Notes under the pieces: generated by a model | Databases searched by the model: none | What the model saw: only the letters and a program-made list of their open reading frames with translations | Told to the model about the DNA's origin: nothing | Shown here: positions 24,814 to 33,356 of the stretch, piece after piece | Position numbering within the stretch: position 1 is the first letter of the stretch | Layout of the letters: every line of letters begins with the position of its first letter | Assembly: GCF_001421165.1 (NCBI RefSeq) | Contig: NZ_LMKB01000005.1 | Location: 341,580 to 405,579, forward strand | DNA length: 64,000 nt | Source: Frigoribacterium sp. Leaf8 | GTDB lineage: Bacteria; Actinomycetota; Actinomycetes; Actinomycetales; Microbacteriaceae | Reading direction: 5' to 3' | Program-made: the position numbers and the translations under genes

Positions 24814-27558
24814 GTGACGGTTAACGATCAGGACCCGTACACGGTCGACAAGGCCGATCGCGATCCCGAAGAGACCGCCGAGTGGCGTGAGTCGCTCGAC
24901 GCTCTCGTGAAGGCGCAGGGTCACGAACGTGCCCGCGAGATCATGAAGAGCCTGCTCACCCGGTCGAGCGAGCTGCACCTGGGCGTGCCGATGGTGCCGA
25001 AGACGGACTACGTCAACACCATCGCCCCCGAGGACGAGCCCGAGTTCCCCGGCGACGAAGACCTCGAGCGCCGCTACCGCAAGTGGGTCCGCTGGAACGC
25101 CGCCATCACGGTGCACCGCGCCCAGCGCCCCGGCGTCTCGGTGGGTGGCCACATCTCGACGTACGCCTCGTCGGCCGCCCTGTACGAGGTCGGCAACAAC
25201 CACTTCTTCCGCGGTCAGGACCACTCCGGTGGCGGCGACCAGGTGTTCTTCCAGGGCCACGCCTCCCCCGGCATGTACGCCCGCGCCTACCTCGAGGGCC
25301 GGCTCGGCACGGACCAGCTCGACGGCTTCCGCCAAGAGAAGTCGCACGCCTCGGGCGGGCTCAGCTCGTATCCGCACCCGCGCCTCATGCCCGACTTCTG
25401 GCAGTTCCCGACCGTGTCGATGGGCCTCGGTCCGATCAACGCGATCTACCAGGCGCAGGTCGCCAAGTACCTCACCAACCGTGGCATCAAAGACGCCAGC
25501 GACCAGCAGGTCTGGGCGTTCCTCGGCGACGGCGAGATGGACGAGGTCGAGAGCCGCGGTCAGCTGCAGGTGGCGGCCAACGAGGGCCTCGACAACCTGA
25601 ACTTCATCATCAACTGCAACCTGCAGCGCCTCGACGGCCCGGTCCGCGGCAACGGAAAGATCATCCAAGAACTCGAGTCGTTCTTCCGCGGCGCCGGCTG
25701 GAACGTCATCAAGGTCGTCTGGGGTCGCGAGTGGGACACCCTGCTCGCGAACGACTCGAGCGGCGCACTGCTCAACCTCATGAACACCACGCCCGACGGC
25801 GACTTCCAGACCTACAAGGCCGAGAGCGGCGGCTACGTCCGCGACAACTTCTTCGGTCGCGACCCGCGCGCCCTCGAACTCGTCGCGGACTACTCGGACG
25901 ACGACATCTGGAACCTCAAGCGCGGTGGCCACGACTACCGCAAGGTCTACGCCGCCTTCAAGGCCGCGACCGAGCACAAGGGACAGCCCACGGTCATCCT
26001 CGCCAAGACGGTCAAGGGCTACGGCCTGGGGCCGTCCTTCGAGGGGCGCAACGCCACCCACCAGATGAAGAAGCTCACGCTCGACAACCTCAAGCAGTTC
26101 CGCGACGAGCTCCGCATCCCGATCAGCGACGCCCAGCTCGACGAGAACCCGTACCTGCCGCCGTACTACCACCCCGGTCAGGACGACGACGCGATCCAGT
26201 ACATGCAGGAGCGTCGTCGTGCGCTGGGCGGCTACGTGCCCGAGCGCCGGACCAAGTACACCCAGATCGCGGTCCCCGAGGCGAAGACCTACGACGTCGT
26301 CAAGAAGGGGTCGGGCAAGCAGGAGGTCGCCACGACGATGGCCTTCGCGCGGCTCCTGAAGGACCTGCTGCGCTCGCCCGACTTCGGCCACCGCATCGTG
26401 CCGATCATCCCCGACGAGGCCCGCACCTTCGGCATGGACGCGTACTTCCCGACGTCCAAGATCTACAACCCGAACGGTCAGCACTACACGTCGGTCGACC
26501 GCGAACTGCTGCTCGCCTACAAGGAGAGCCCGCAGGGACAGATCATCCACGTCGGCATCAACGAGGCCGGCGCGTTCGCGGCCTTCACGGCCGTCGGCAC
26601 CTCGTACTCGACGCAGGGCGAACCGCTCATCCCGGTCTACGTCTTCTACTCGATGTTCGGGTTCCAGCGCACCGGTGACGCCATGTGGGCCGCCGGCGAC
26701 CAGATGGCGCGCGGCTTCATCATCGGTGCCACCGCGGGTCGCACGACGCTGACCGGCGAGGGCCTCCAGCACGCCGACGGCCACTCCCCGCTGCTGGCGT
26801 CGACGAACCCCGCGGTCGTCTCGTACGACCCGGCGTTCGGCTACGAGCTCGGGCACATCGTCAAGTCGGGCATGGACCGCATGTACGGCACCGACGAGCA
26901 CGGCAACGCGTCGCACTCGGACCCGAACGTCATGTACTACATCACCGTCTACAACGAGCCGATGGCCCAGCCCGTCGAGCCCGAGGGCCTCGACGTCGAC
27001 GGTGTGGTGCGCGGCATCTACAAGCTCAAGGACGCCGAGAACCTGGGCCCCCGCGCCCAGCTCCTGGCGTCCGGCGTCGGTGTGCCGTGGGCTCTCGAAG
27101 CGCAGCAGCTGCTCGCCGACGACTGGAACGTCGCGGCCGACGTCTGGAGCGTCACGAGCTGGAACGAACTGCGCCGCGACGGCCTGGCCGCCGAGGAGCA
27201 CAACTTCCTGCACCCGAACGAGGAGCCGAAGACGCCCTACGTCACCGAGAAGCTGAAGGACTCCGAGGGCCCCGTCATCGCCACGAGCGACTTCATGGCC
27301 GCCGTGCCCGACCAGATCCGCGAGTACGTGCCCGGCGACTACCTGACCCTCGGGGCCGACGGCTTCGGTTTCAGCGACACCCGGGCCGCCGCCCGCCGGT
27401 TCTTCAAGATCGACGGACCGTCGGTCGTCGTCCGCACCCTGCAGGCCCTGGCCCGTCGCGGCGAGGTCGACCCCGGTGTCGTCCAGCAGGCGATCGATCG
27501 GTACCAGCTGCACGACGTCACGGCCGGCACCAGCGGCACCGCCGGCGGGGAGGCCTGA
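24814..27558 (+). CDS. aceE: Pyruvate dehydrogenase E1 component, homodimeric
   Basis: 914 aa, the full length of actinobacterial AceE. Thiamine-diphosphate E1: N-terminal domain with [13 protein letters not shown]...[20 protein letters not shown] (ThDP/Mg site), middle domain with [15 protein letters not shown] and NEAGAFAAF. Decarboxylates pyruvate and acetylates the lipoyl E2, feeding acetyl-CoA to the fatty-acid genes just downstream. GTG at 24814 is chosen because GAGG lies 6 nt before it; a TTG at 24802 is an alternative. TAGAGT near 24689 is a possible -10. The fasR-like gene follows after only 7 nt. Confidence 0.97.
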   Translation: MTVNDQDPYTVDKADRDPEETAEWRESLDALVKAQGHERAREIMKSLLTRSSELHLGVPMVPKTDYVNTIAPEDEPEFPGDEDLERRYRKWVRWNAAITVHRAQRPGVSVGGHISTYASSAALYEVGNNHFFRGQDHSGGGDQVFFQGHASPGMYARAYLEGRLGTDQLDGFRQEKSHASGGLSSYPHPRLMPDFWQFPTVSMGLGPINAIYQAQVAKYLTNRGIKDASDQQVWAFLGDGEMDEVESRGQLQVAANEGLDNLNFIINCNLQRLDGPVRGNGKIIQELESFFRGAGWNVIKVVWGREWDTLLANDSSGALLNLMNTTPDGDFQTYKAESGGYVRDNFFGRDPRALELVADYSDDDIWNLKRGGHDYRKVYAAFKAATEHKGQPTVILAKTVKGYGLGPSFEGRNATHQMKKLTLDNLKQFRDELRIPISDAQLDENPYLPPYYHPGQDDDAIQYMQERRRALGGYVPERRTKYTQIAVPEAKTYDVVKKGSGKQEVATTMAFARLLKDLLRSPDFGHRIVPIIPDEARTFGMDAYFPTSKIYNPNGQHYTSVDRELLLAYKESPQGQIIHVGINEAGAFAAFTAVGTSYSTQGEPLIPVYVFYSMFGFQRTGDAMWAAGDQMARGFIIGATAGRTTLTGEGLQHADGHSPLLASTNPAVVSYDPAFGYELGHIVKSGMDRMYGTDEHGNASHSDPNVMYYITVYNEPMAQPVEPEGLDVDGVVRGIYKLKDAENLGPRAQLLASGVGVPWALEAQQLLADDWNVAADVWSVTSWNELRRDGLAAEEHNFLHPNEEPKTPYVTEKLKDSEGPVIATSDFMAAVPDQIREYVPGDYLTLGADGFGFSDTRAAARRFFKIDGPSVVVRTLQALARRGEVDPGVVQQAIDRYQLHDVTAGTSGTAGGEA

Positions 27559-27565
27559 CGACCCC

Positions 27566-28792
27566 GTGAGCGCCGAGCGGGTGCCCGCATCGCCCCTGCA
27601 GCCGTCCGCGGCCACGAAAGAGCGCACGCTCGCGTGGCTGCGGACGGTCTCGGGTGAGTTGTCCACCGCGACCATCAAGCGCCTCGAAGAGACGCTGCCC
27701 TGGTACGGGGACATGCCTCCCGGGCGCCGCTCGGCGGTCGGGCTCGTCGCCCAGGCCGGCATCACCTCGTTCATCAGCTGGTTCGCCGACCCGCGATCCA
27801 CCCCGTGGATCGCGGCCGACGTCTTCGGTTCGGCCCCGCGCGAACTGCTGCGCTCGGTCAGCCTCACGCAGACCCTGCAGCTCATCCGCATCACCGTCGA
27901 GGTCGTCGAAGAACGCGTCAAGGACGGCGACGACTCGCTGCGCGAAGCGATCCTCCTCTACTCCCGCGAGATCGCGTTCGCCTCGGCGGACGTCTACGCC
28001 CGGGCCGCCGAGGCCCGCGGCCTCTGGGACGCCCGACTCGAGGCCCTGGTCGTCGACTCGATCCTGAGCGGCGAGTACGACGACGAGTTGCCCAGCCGCA
28101 TCGCTGCGCTCGGATGGCACGGGCACGGTGAGGTCGCCGTCCTGGTCGGCACGGCTCCGCGGATGCTCGACGTCGACATGCTGCGACGCACGGCCCGGCA
28201 CCGGGAGGCCGACGTGCTCATCGGCGTGCAGGGCAGCCGACTGGTGCTCGTCATCGGGCGGGCCGATCCGCTCGACGAGGGCAGCGCCTCCTCGACCCAC
28301 CCCAGCTTCACCGAGATCGCGCGTGCCCTCGAACCCGGCTTCGGTGACGGCCACCTCGTGCTCGGCCACGAGGTGCCGAGCCTCGTCGACGCCTCGAAGA
28401 GCGCCAAGGCCGCCCTCGCCGGTTTCGCGGTTGCACGGGCCTGGCGCAACGCGCCCCGCCCCGTCCTCGCCGACGACCTCCTGCCCGAGCGCGCCCTCGC
28501 CGGGGACCCGGTCGCACGGTCGACCCTCGTCAACCGCATCTACAAGCCCCTCAAGACGCACTCGACCGAGTTGCTGACGACCTTGTGGTGCTACCTCGAC
28601 AACGGGCGCTCGCTCGAGGCCACGGCACGCGAACTCTTCGTGCACCCGAACACCGTGCGGTATCGCCTGAAGCGCGTCACGGACGTGATCGGCTGGGATG
28701 CGACCGGCGCCCGTGAGGCGCTGATCCTCCAGTCGGCGCTCGTGCTCGGATCGATCGCCGACCCCGAGGGCTCAGGGGTCCGACGCAAGTGA
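27566..28792 (+). CDS. fasR: FasR-like PucR/CdaR-type regulator of fatty-acid genes
   Basis: 408 aa. The C-terminal HTH_30 (about residues 355-400) holds CYLDNGRSLEATARELFVHPNTVRYRLKRV, typical of PucR/CdaR regulators; the N-terminal two thirds are the GGDEF-like and helical sensory part. Streptomyces FasR occupies the same place before fabD-fabH-acpP-fabF and activates that operon, so the same role is inferred here. GTG at 27566 begins 7 nt after aceE; the position links regulator expression to pyruvate dehydrogenase. A GTG at 27581 is an alternative start. Confidence 0.85.
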   Translation: MSAERVPASPLQPSAATKERTLAWLRTVSGELSTATIKRLEETLPWYGDMPPGRRSAVGLVAQAGITSFISWFADPRSTPWIAADVFGSAPRELLRSVSLTQTLQLIRITVEVVEERVKDGDDSLREAILLYSREIAFASADVYARAAEARGLWDARLEALVVDSILSGEYDDELPSRIAALGWHGHGEVAVLVGTAPRMLDVDMLRRTARHREADVLIGVQGSRLVLVIGRADPLDEGSASSTHPSFTEIARALEPGFGDGHLVLGHEVPSLVDASKSAKAALAGFAVARAWRNAPRPVLADDLLPERALAGDPVARSTLVNRIYKPLKTHSTELLTTLWCYLDNGRSLEATARELFVHPNTVRYRLKRVTDVIGWDATGAREALILQSALVLGSIADPEGSGVRRK

Positions 28793-28886
28793 CCGTCGGG
28801 CTGACCGCGAGGACGGCTGTGCGCTTCGACAACGTTCTCGCTCATCTTTGGTCGAGTTGCTACACCGCAGACCCTCGACTCATTGG

Positions 28887-28892
28887 CATGAT
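28887..28892 (+). promoter_or_regulatory. -10 CATGAT of the fabD operon, 6 nt from GTG
   Basis: CATGAT with exact 6-nt spacing to the fabD GTG, and no ribosome site. Upstream (about 28827-28840) lies a near-palindrome centred on AACGTT, a candidate binding site for the FasR-like regulator. Confidence 0.45.
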
Positions 28893-28898
28893 GGTCCA

Positions 28899-29819
28899 GT
28901 GATCGTTGTCGTAGCGCCCGGTCAGGGCTCCCAAACTCCCGGTTTCCTCGACCCCTGGCTGGCCGACCCCGACCAGCGTGAGCTGCTGACGTCGCTCTCC
29001 GACGCGGCCGGCCTCGATCTCGTCGCCCACGGCACCACGTCCGACGCCGACACGATCCGCGACACCGCCGTGGCCCAGCCCCTCATCGTCGCGGCCGGCA
29101 TCCTGACCGCCCGTGCCCTCTTCGGCCGTGTCGAGCGCTCCGCCGTCGCCGGCGTCGCGGGCCACTCGGTCGGCGAGTTCACCGCCGCGGCCGTCAGCGG
29201 CGTGCTGAGCGACCTCGACGCCGTCACGCTCGTCGCCGAACGGGGCCGGGCCATGGCCGACGCCGCCGCACTCGTCGAGACCGGCATGAGCGCCGTGCTC
29301 GGCGGTGACGAAGACGAACTGCTCGCCCGTCTCGACGCCCTCGGGCTCTTCCCCGCCAACTACAACGGTGGCGGCCAGATCGTCGTCGCCGGCGAGACCG
29401 CCGCCCTCGCCGAGCTGGCGGCCGACCCGCCGGCCAAGAGCCGCGTCGTGCCCCTCCAGGTCGCCGGCGCCTTCCACACGCGGTACATGGAGCCCGCCGT
29501 CGAGCGCCTCCGCTCCGCCGCCGTCTCGGTCACGGCCGCCGACCCCTCGACGACGCTCTGGACCAACCACGACGGCAGCACCGTCGACTCGGGCGCGCGC
29601 TTCCTCGAGCTGCTCGTCGGGCAGGTCTCGTCTCCCGTCCGATGGGATGCGACCATGCGATCGTTCGCCGACGCCGGTGTGACGGGCATCGTCGAACTCG
29701 CCCCGGCCGGAGCCCTGACCGGCCTGGCCAAGCGCGCGCTGAGGGGTGTCCCCTCGGTCGCCGTCAAGACACCCGACGACCTGCAGGCCGCCGTCGACCT
29801 CATCGAGGGAGCAGCATGA
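28899..29819 (+). CDS. fabD: Malonyl-CoA:ACP transacylase
   Basis: 306 aa. Loads malonyl groups onto AcpP. VAPGQGSQ is the N-terminal oxyanion motif, GHSVGEF holds nucleophile S90, and GAFHTRYMEPA holds H193. The GTG at 28899 directly precedes the conserved IVVVAPGQGSQ; an open frame 17 codons longer lacks signals. It overlaps fabH by 4 nt (ATGA), so both are coupled; the order fabD-fabH-acpP-fabF is the standard actinobacterial FAS II cluster. Confidence 0.96.
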   Translation: MIVVVAPGQGSQTPGFLDPWLADPDQRELLTSLSDAAGLDLVAHGTTSDADTIRDTAVAQPLIVAAGILTARALFGRVERSAVAGVAGHSVGEFTAAAVSGVLSDLDAVTLVAERGRAMADAAALVETGMSAVLGGDEDELLARLDALGLFPANYNGGGQIVVAGETAALAELAADPPAKSRVVPLQVAGAFHTRYMEPAVERLRSAAVSVTAADPSTTLWTNHDGSTVDSGARFLELLVGQVSSPVRWDATMRSFADAGVTGIVELAPAGALTGLAKRALRGVPSVAVKTPDDLQAAVDLIEGAA

Positions 29820-30826
29820 CCACCCCCCAGCTCAACCAGACCACCGGTGCGCAGTTCACCCGGATCTACGCACTCGGCGCCGCCCGCGGTGAGAACGTGG
29901 TGCCGAACGCCGACATCATCGAGCCGATCAACTCCAGCGACGAGTGGATCCAGCAGCGCACCGGTGTGATCACCCGCCGCCGGGCAGGCAAGGACGTCAA
30001 GGTCGTCGACCTCGCCGAGACCGCCGCCAACGAGGCCATCGCCAAGTCGGGCATCCGCCCCGACCAGATCGGCGCCGTCCTCGTGTCGACCATCGGTGCC
30101 GGCGTCGTGACCCCGTCGGTCGCCTCACTGCTCGCCGAGCGCGTCGGTGCGAACCCGGCCGCCGCCTACGACATCTCGGCCGCCTGCGCCGGCTTCACGT
30201 ACGGCATCGCGCAGGCCGACTCGTTCGTCAAGTCGGGCCTCGCCGAGTACGTCCTCGTCGTGGGTGCCGAGAAGCTCAGCGACGTCATCGACCCGACCGA
30301 CCGCACGATCTCGTTCCTGCTCGCCGACGGAGCGGGTGCGGCCATCGTCGGCCCGTCCGACACCGCGGGCATCGGCCCGACGGTCTGGGGCTCGGACGGC
30401 TCGAAGTGGGACGCCATCGGCATGACCAACACCATGACCGAGTACCGCGAGGGTGCCGGCGAGATCCCCTGGCCGACCCTCCGCCAAGAAGGTCAGACGG
30501 TCTTCCGCTGGGCCGTCTGGGAGATGGCCAAGGTCGCGAAGGAGGCCCTCGAACGCGCCGGCGTGACCGCCGACCAGCTGTCGGCCTTCGTGCCCCACCA
30601 GGCCAACATGCGCATCATCGACGAGTTCGCGAAGCAGCTCGGCCTGCCCGAGTCCGTCGTGATCGGTCGCGACATCGCGACCACCGGCAACACCTCGGCC
30701 GCCAGCATCCCGCTCGCGACCCACCGACTGCTCGACGAACACCCCGAACTCAGTGGCGGTCTCGCGCTGCAGATCGGTTTCGGTGCCGGACTCGTGTTCG
30801 GCGCCCAGGTGGTCGTGCTGCCCTAG
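29816..30826 (+). CDS. fabH: 3-oxoacyl-ACP synthase III
   Basis: 336 aa. Starts fatty-acid synthesis by condensing an acyl-CoA (often branched in this group) with malonyl-ACP. The triad is C124 (ISAACAGF), H261 (VPHQANMR) and N292 (TTGNTSAAS). ATG overlaps the fabD stop as ATGA. It is about 20 residues longer at the N-terminus (TTPQLNQTTGAQFT) than minimal FabH, a harmless variation. Confidence 0.96.
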   Translation: MTTPQLNQTTGAQFTRIYALGAARGENVVPNADIIEPINSSDEWIQQRTGVITRRRAGKDVKVVDLAETAANEAIAKSGIRPDQIGAVLVSTIGAGVVTPSVASLLAERVGANPAAAYDISAACAGFTYGIAQADSFVKSGLAEYVLVVGAEKLSDVIDPTDRTISFLLADGAGAAIVGPSDTAGIGPTVWGSDGSKWDAIGMTNTMTEYREGAGEIPWPTLRQEGQTVFRWAVWEMAKVAKEALERAGVTADQLSAFVPHQANMRIIDEFAKQLGLPESVVIGRDIATTGNTSAASIPLATHRLLDEHPELSGGLALQIGFGAGLVFGAQVVVLP

Positions 30827-30858
30827 CGCGCCGCTGCCCACCCGACCGCGGGGCGCTG

Positions 30859-30866
30859 TATAGGCT
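30859..30866 (+). promoter_or_regulatory. -10 region of acpP (TATAGGCT)
   Basis: TATAGG/TAGGCT about 41 nt upstream of the acpP start in an 81-bp gap, giving a leadered transcript that carries AAGGAG. An internal promoter would let AcpP be made in excess over the enzymes. Confidence 0.5.
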
Positions 30867-30907
30867 TTACCCCGGTCACAACGACACCCCCTCAAGGAGA
30901 CAACACC

Positions 30908-31156
30908 ATGGCACTGTCCACCGAAGAAGTCCTCGCCGGCCTCGCCGAGCTCGTCAACGACGAGACCGGGATCGCCACCGACACCGTCGAGATGGACAAG
31001 TCGTTCACCGACGACCTCGACATCGACTCGATCTCCATGATGACCATCGTCGTCAACGCCGAAGAGAAGTTCGACGTCAAGATCCCCGACGAAGAGGTCA
31101 AGAACCTCAAGACCGTCGGCGACGCCGTCACGTACATCCACAAGGCGCAGAACTAA
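30908..31156 (+). CDS. acpP: Acyl carrier protein
   Basis: 82 aa, acidic four-helix carrier. S41 in DLDIDSISMM is the site of 4'-phosphopantetheine attachment. ATG follows AAGGAG at optimal spacing. It sits between fabH and fabF with its own upstream promoter-like box and a downstream hairpin, suiting its need for high expression. Confidence 0.97.
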   Translation: MALSTEEVLAGLAELVNDETGIATDTVEMDKSFTDDLDIDSISMMTIVVNAEEKFDVKIPDEEVKNLKTVGDAVTYIHKAQN

Positions 31157-31166
31157 GACGTCGGCT

Positions 31167-31193
31167 GCCCGGTCGCCGTCACGGCGACCGGGC
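31167..31193 (+). terminator. Hairpin between acpP and fabF
   Basis: A 12-bp perfect GC stem (31167-31178 with 31182-31193) and 3-nt loop, 10 nt after acpP. Probably an attenuator or RNA 3'-end stabiliser lowering fabF relative to acpP. Confidence 0.65.
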
Positions 31194-31312
31194 CCCGCCG
31201 GTGTGCCCTCGACGCCGTCGACCCCACGCCACCAGCCTCGGCTGCAGCCCGGGTCACGGCGTCGTCGTACATCGGCACAGCCCACCGACCGGCCCTCCCA
31301 GAAGGAACGTCA

Positions 31313-32551
31313 ATGACCAAGAAGATCGTCGTCACCGGCCTCGGCGCCACGAGCCCGCTCGGTGGCACCGCCACCGAGAGCTGGCAGAACCTGCTCGCCG
31401 GCCAGTCGGGCATCACCACGCTCGAACAGGACTGGGTCGCCAAGTACGAGCTGCCCGTCACCTTCGCCGGCCAGGCACGCACCCCCTCGGCCGACGTGCT
31501 CGACCGCCGCGAGATCAAGCGCCTCGACCCGTCGAGCCAGTTCGCGCTCACCGCGGCCCGCGAGGCCTGGGCCGACGCCGGCTCGCCCGAGGTCGTCCCC
31601 GAACGCTTCATCGTCGACTGGGCCACCGGCATCGGCGGTGTCTGGACGCTGCTCGACGGGTGGGACACCCTGCGCGAGAAGGGCCCGCGACGCGTCCTGC
31701 CGATGACCGTCCCCATGCTCATGCCCAACGGCCCCGCCGCCGCCATCTCGATGAGCCTGGGTGCGCGCGCCGGAGCCCGCACGGTCGTGTCGGCCTGCGC
31801 CTCCAGCACCGAGTCGATCGCCATGGCCTACGAGCACCTGCAGTCCGGCCTCGCCGACATCGCCGTCGCCGGCGGTTCCGAGGCGGCCATCCACCCGATG
31901 CCCCTGGCCTCCTTTGCGGCCATGCAGGCCCTCTCGAAGCGCAACGACGACCCCGCCACCGCCTCGCGTCCCTACGACGTCACGCGCGACGGCTTCGTCC
32001 TCGCCGAAGGAGGCGCGGCGCTCGTCCTCGAGACCGAGGAGCACGCCCTGGCCCGCGGGGCCCGCATCTACGCCGAGCTCATCGGTGGTGCGGTCACCAG
32101 CGACTCGTACCACATCACCGCTCCCGACCCCGAGGGCACCGGCGCCGCCCGGGCCGTCATCGCGACGCTCGAGAACGCGGGGGTCGACCGCGACCAGGTC
32201 GTCCACGTCAACGCCCACGCGACGAGCACCCCGGTCGGCGACATCGCCGAGTACCACGCCATCAAGCGCGTCTTCGGCGACCACACCTCGAAGCTGATCG
32301 TCTCGGCGACCAAGGCGGCCACGGGCCACCTGCTCGGCGGCGCGGGCGGCATCGAGGCGCTGTTCACGGTCAAGGCGCTGCACGAGCGCGTGGCACCGCA
32401 GACGATCAACGTCACGCAGATGGACGACGAGATCGACATGGACGTCGTCGTCGGAGAACCGCGCCCCCTGCCCGAGGGCGAGATCGTGGCCATCAGCAAC
32501 TCGTTCGGCTTCGGCGGCCACAACGCCGTCGTCGGGTTCCGCTCGGTCTGA
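31313..32551 (+). CDS. fabF: 3-oxoacyl-ACP synthase II
   Basis: 412 aa elongating ketosynthase. Triad C162 (VSACASSTES), H302 (VNAHATSTPVGD) and H339 (KAATGHLLGGAGG). ATG at 31313 follows AGAAGGAA. Last gene of the plus-strand fatty-acid cluster, ended by a 22-bp perfect stem. The coding region contains one copy of AGGAGGCGCG (32008-32017). Confidence 0.97.
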   Translation: MTKKIVVTGLGATSPLGGTATESWQNLLAGQSGITTLEQDWVAKYELPVTFAGQARTPSADVLDRREIKRLDPSSQFALTAAREAWADAGSPEVVPERFIVDWATGIGGVWTLLDGWDTLREKGPRRVLPMTVPMLMPNGPAAAISMSLGARAGARTVVSACASSTESIAMAYEHLQSGLADIAVAGGSEAAIHPMPLASFAAMQALSKRNDDPATASRPYDVTRDGFVLAEGGAALVLETEEHALARGARIYAELIGGAVTSDSYHITAPDPEGTGAARAVIATLENAGVDRDQVVHVNAHATSTPVGDIAEYHAIKRVFGDHTSKLIVSATKAATGHLLGGAGGIEALFTVKALHERVAPQTINVTQMDDEIDMDVVVGEPRPLPEGEIVAISNSFGFGGHNAVVGFRSV

Positions 32552-32561
32552 ACGAGGCGAC

Positions 32562-32613
32562 CGACGCAGGAGGCGCGGGTGGCATGATCACGCCACCCGC
32601 GCCTCCTGCGTCG
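32562..32613. terminator. 22-bp perfect stem, convergent fabF/DUF3145
   Basis: Arms 32562-32583 and 32592-32613 pair without mismatch; loop 8 nt. Each arm contains one AGGAGGCGCG copy. It lies between two convergent genes and can serve both. Confidence 0.8.
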
Positions 32614-32656
32614 TCACCCGGTGCGCCCGGGACGCCCCTCCCCGGGCAGGGGCGGG

Positions 32657-33160
32657 TCAGCTGACCTTGTGCAGCCAGACGACGGGGTTGCCTTCGCCGC
32701 TGTAGCGGAACGGTTCGAGTTCGTCGTCCCAGGCCTGGCCGAGGGCGAGACGCAGCTCGCGGTGCAACTCGAGGGTGTTCGACCCGGCGATCTCCATCGC
32801 GTAGCGGATGCGGTCCTCGGGGATGACCGTGTTGCCGGCGGTGTCGGTCTGGGCGAAGAACACGCCCAGGTCGGGAGAGTGCATCCAGCGCCCCCCGTCG
32901 TGGGTCTCGCCGGGGTCTTCGGTCACCTCGTAGCGGAGGTGCTCCCAGCCCCGCAGAGCAGAGGCGATGCGCGCGCCGGAACCCTCGTCACCCTGCCACG
33001 AGAACTCGGTGCGCTGGGCGCCGGGCAGCACGGGTTGGTCGACCCAGGCGAAGTTCACGCCGTGCCCGAGGGCACGACCGACGGCCCACTCGACGTGTGG
33101 GCACAGTGCACGAGGGGACGAGTGCACGTAGAGCACTCCCCGAGCGGTTGCAGCAGCCAC
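32657..33160 (-). CDS. DUF3145 family protein
   Basis: 167 aa. Family landmarks: GVLYVHSSPRALCPHVEWAVG at the N-terminus, NFAWVDQP, and FRYSGEGNPVVWLHKVS at the end. Conserved in actinobacteria next to the fatty-acid cluster; function unknown. Start GTG at 33160 follows GGAGGA. Convergent with fabF. Confidence 0.93.
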   Translation of the reverse strand: MAAATARGVLYVHSSPRALCPHVEWAVGRALGHGVNFAWVDQPVLPGAQRTEFSWQGDEGSGARIASALRGWEHLRYEVTEDPGETHDGGRWMHSPDLGVFFAQTDTAGNTVIPEDRIRYAMEIAGSNTLELHRELRLALGQAWDDELEPFRYSGEGNPVVWLHKVS

Positions 33161-33356
33161 GATTCCTCCATCTGGTTCAGGTGCGACTTCCCCATCGACC
33201 TGTCAGACGTGATTCGTGTGCGTTCTTCGATTGTGCGGGCCGGGACCCGGTGATGCGCGGGACGGTGCCCGTTCTGTGAATTATGACCGACCCGCCTGAG
33301 AAATCACAACTGTGTAACACCTGCGAATGGTGCGGCGTCTCGCACGGCCTGTCGGC

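Noticed and set aside
24808..27921. A 1037-codon open frame antisense to aceE
   Set aside because: It mirrors the codon structure of aceE and has no recognisable motif; aceE is certain.
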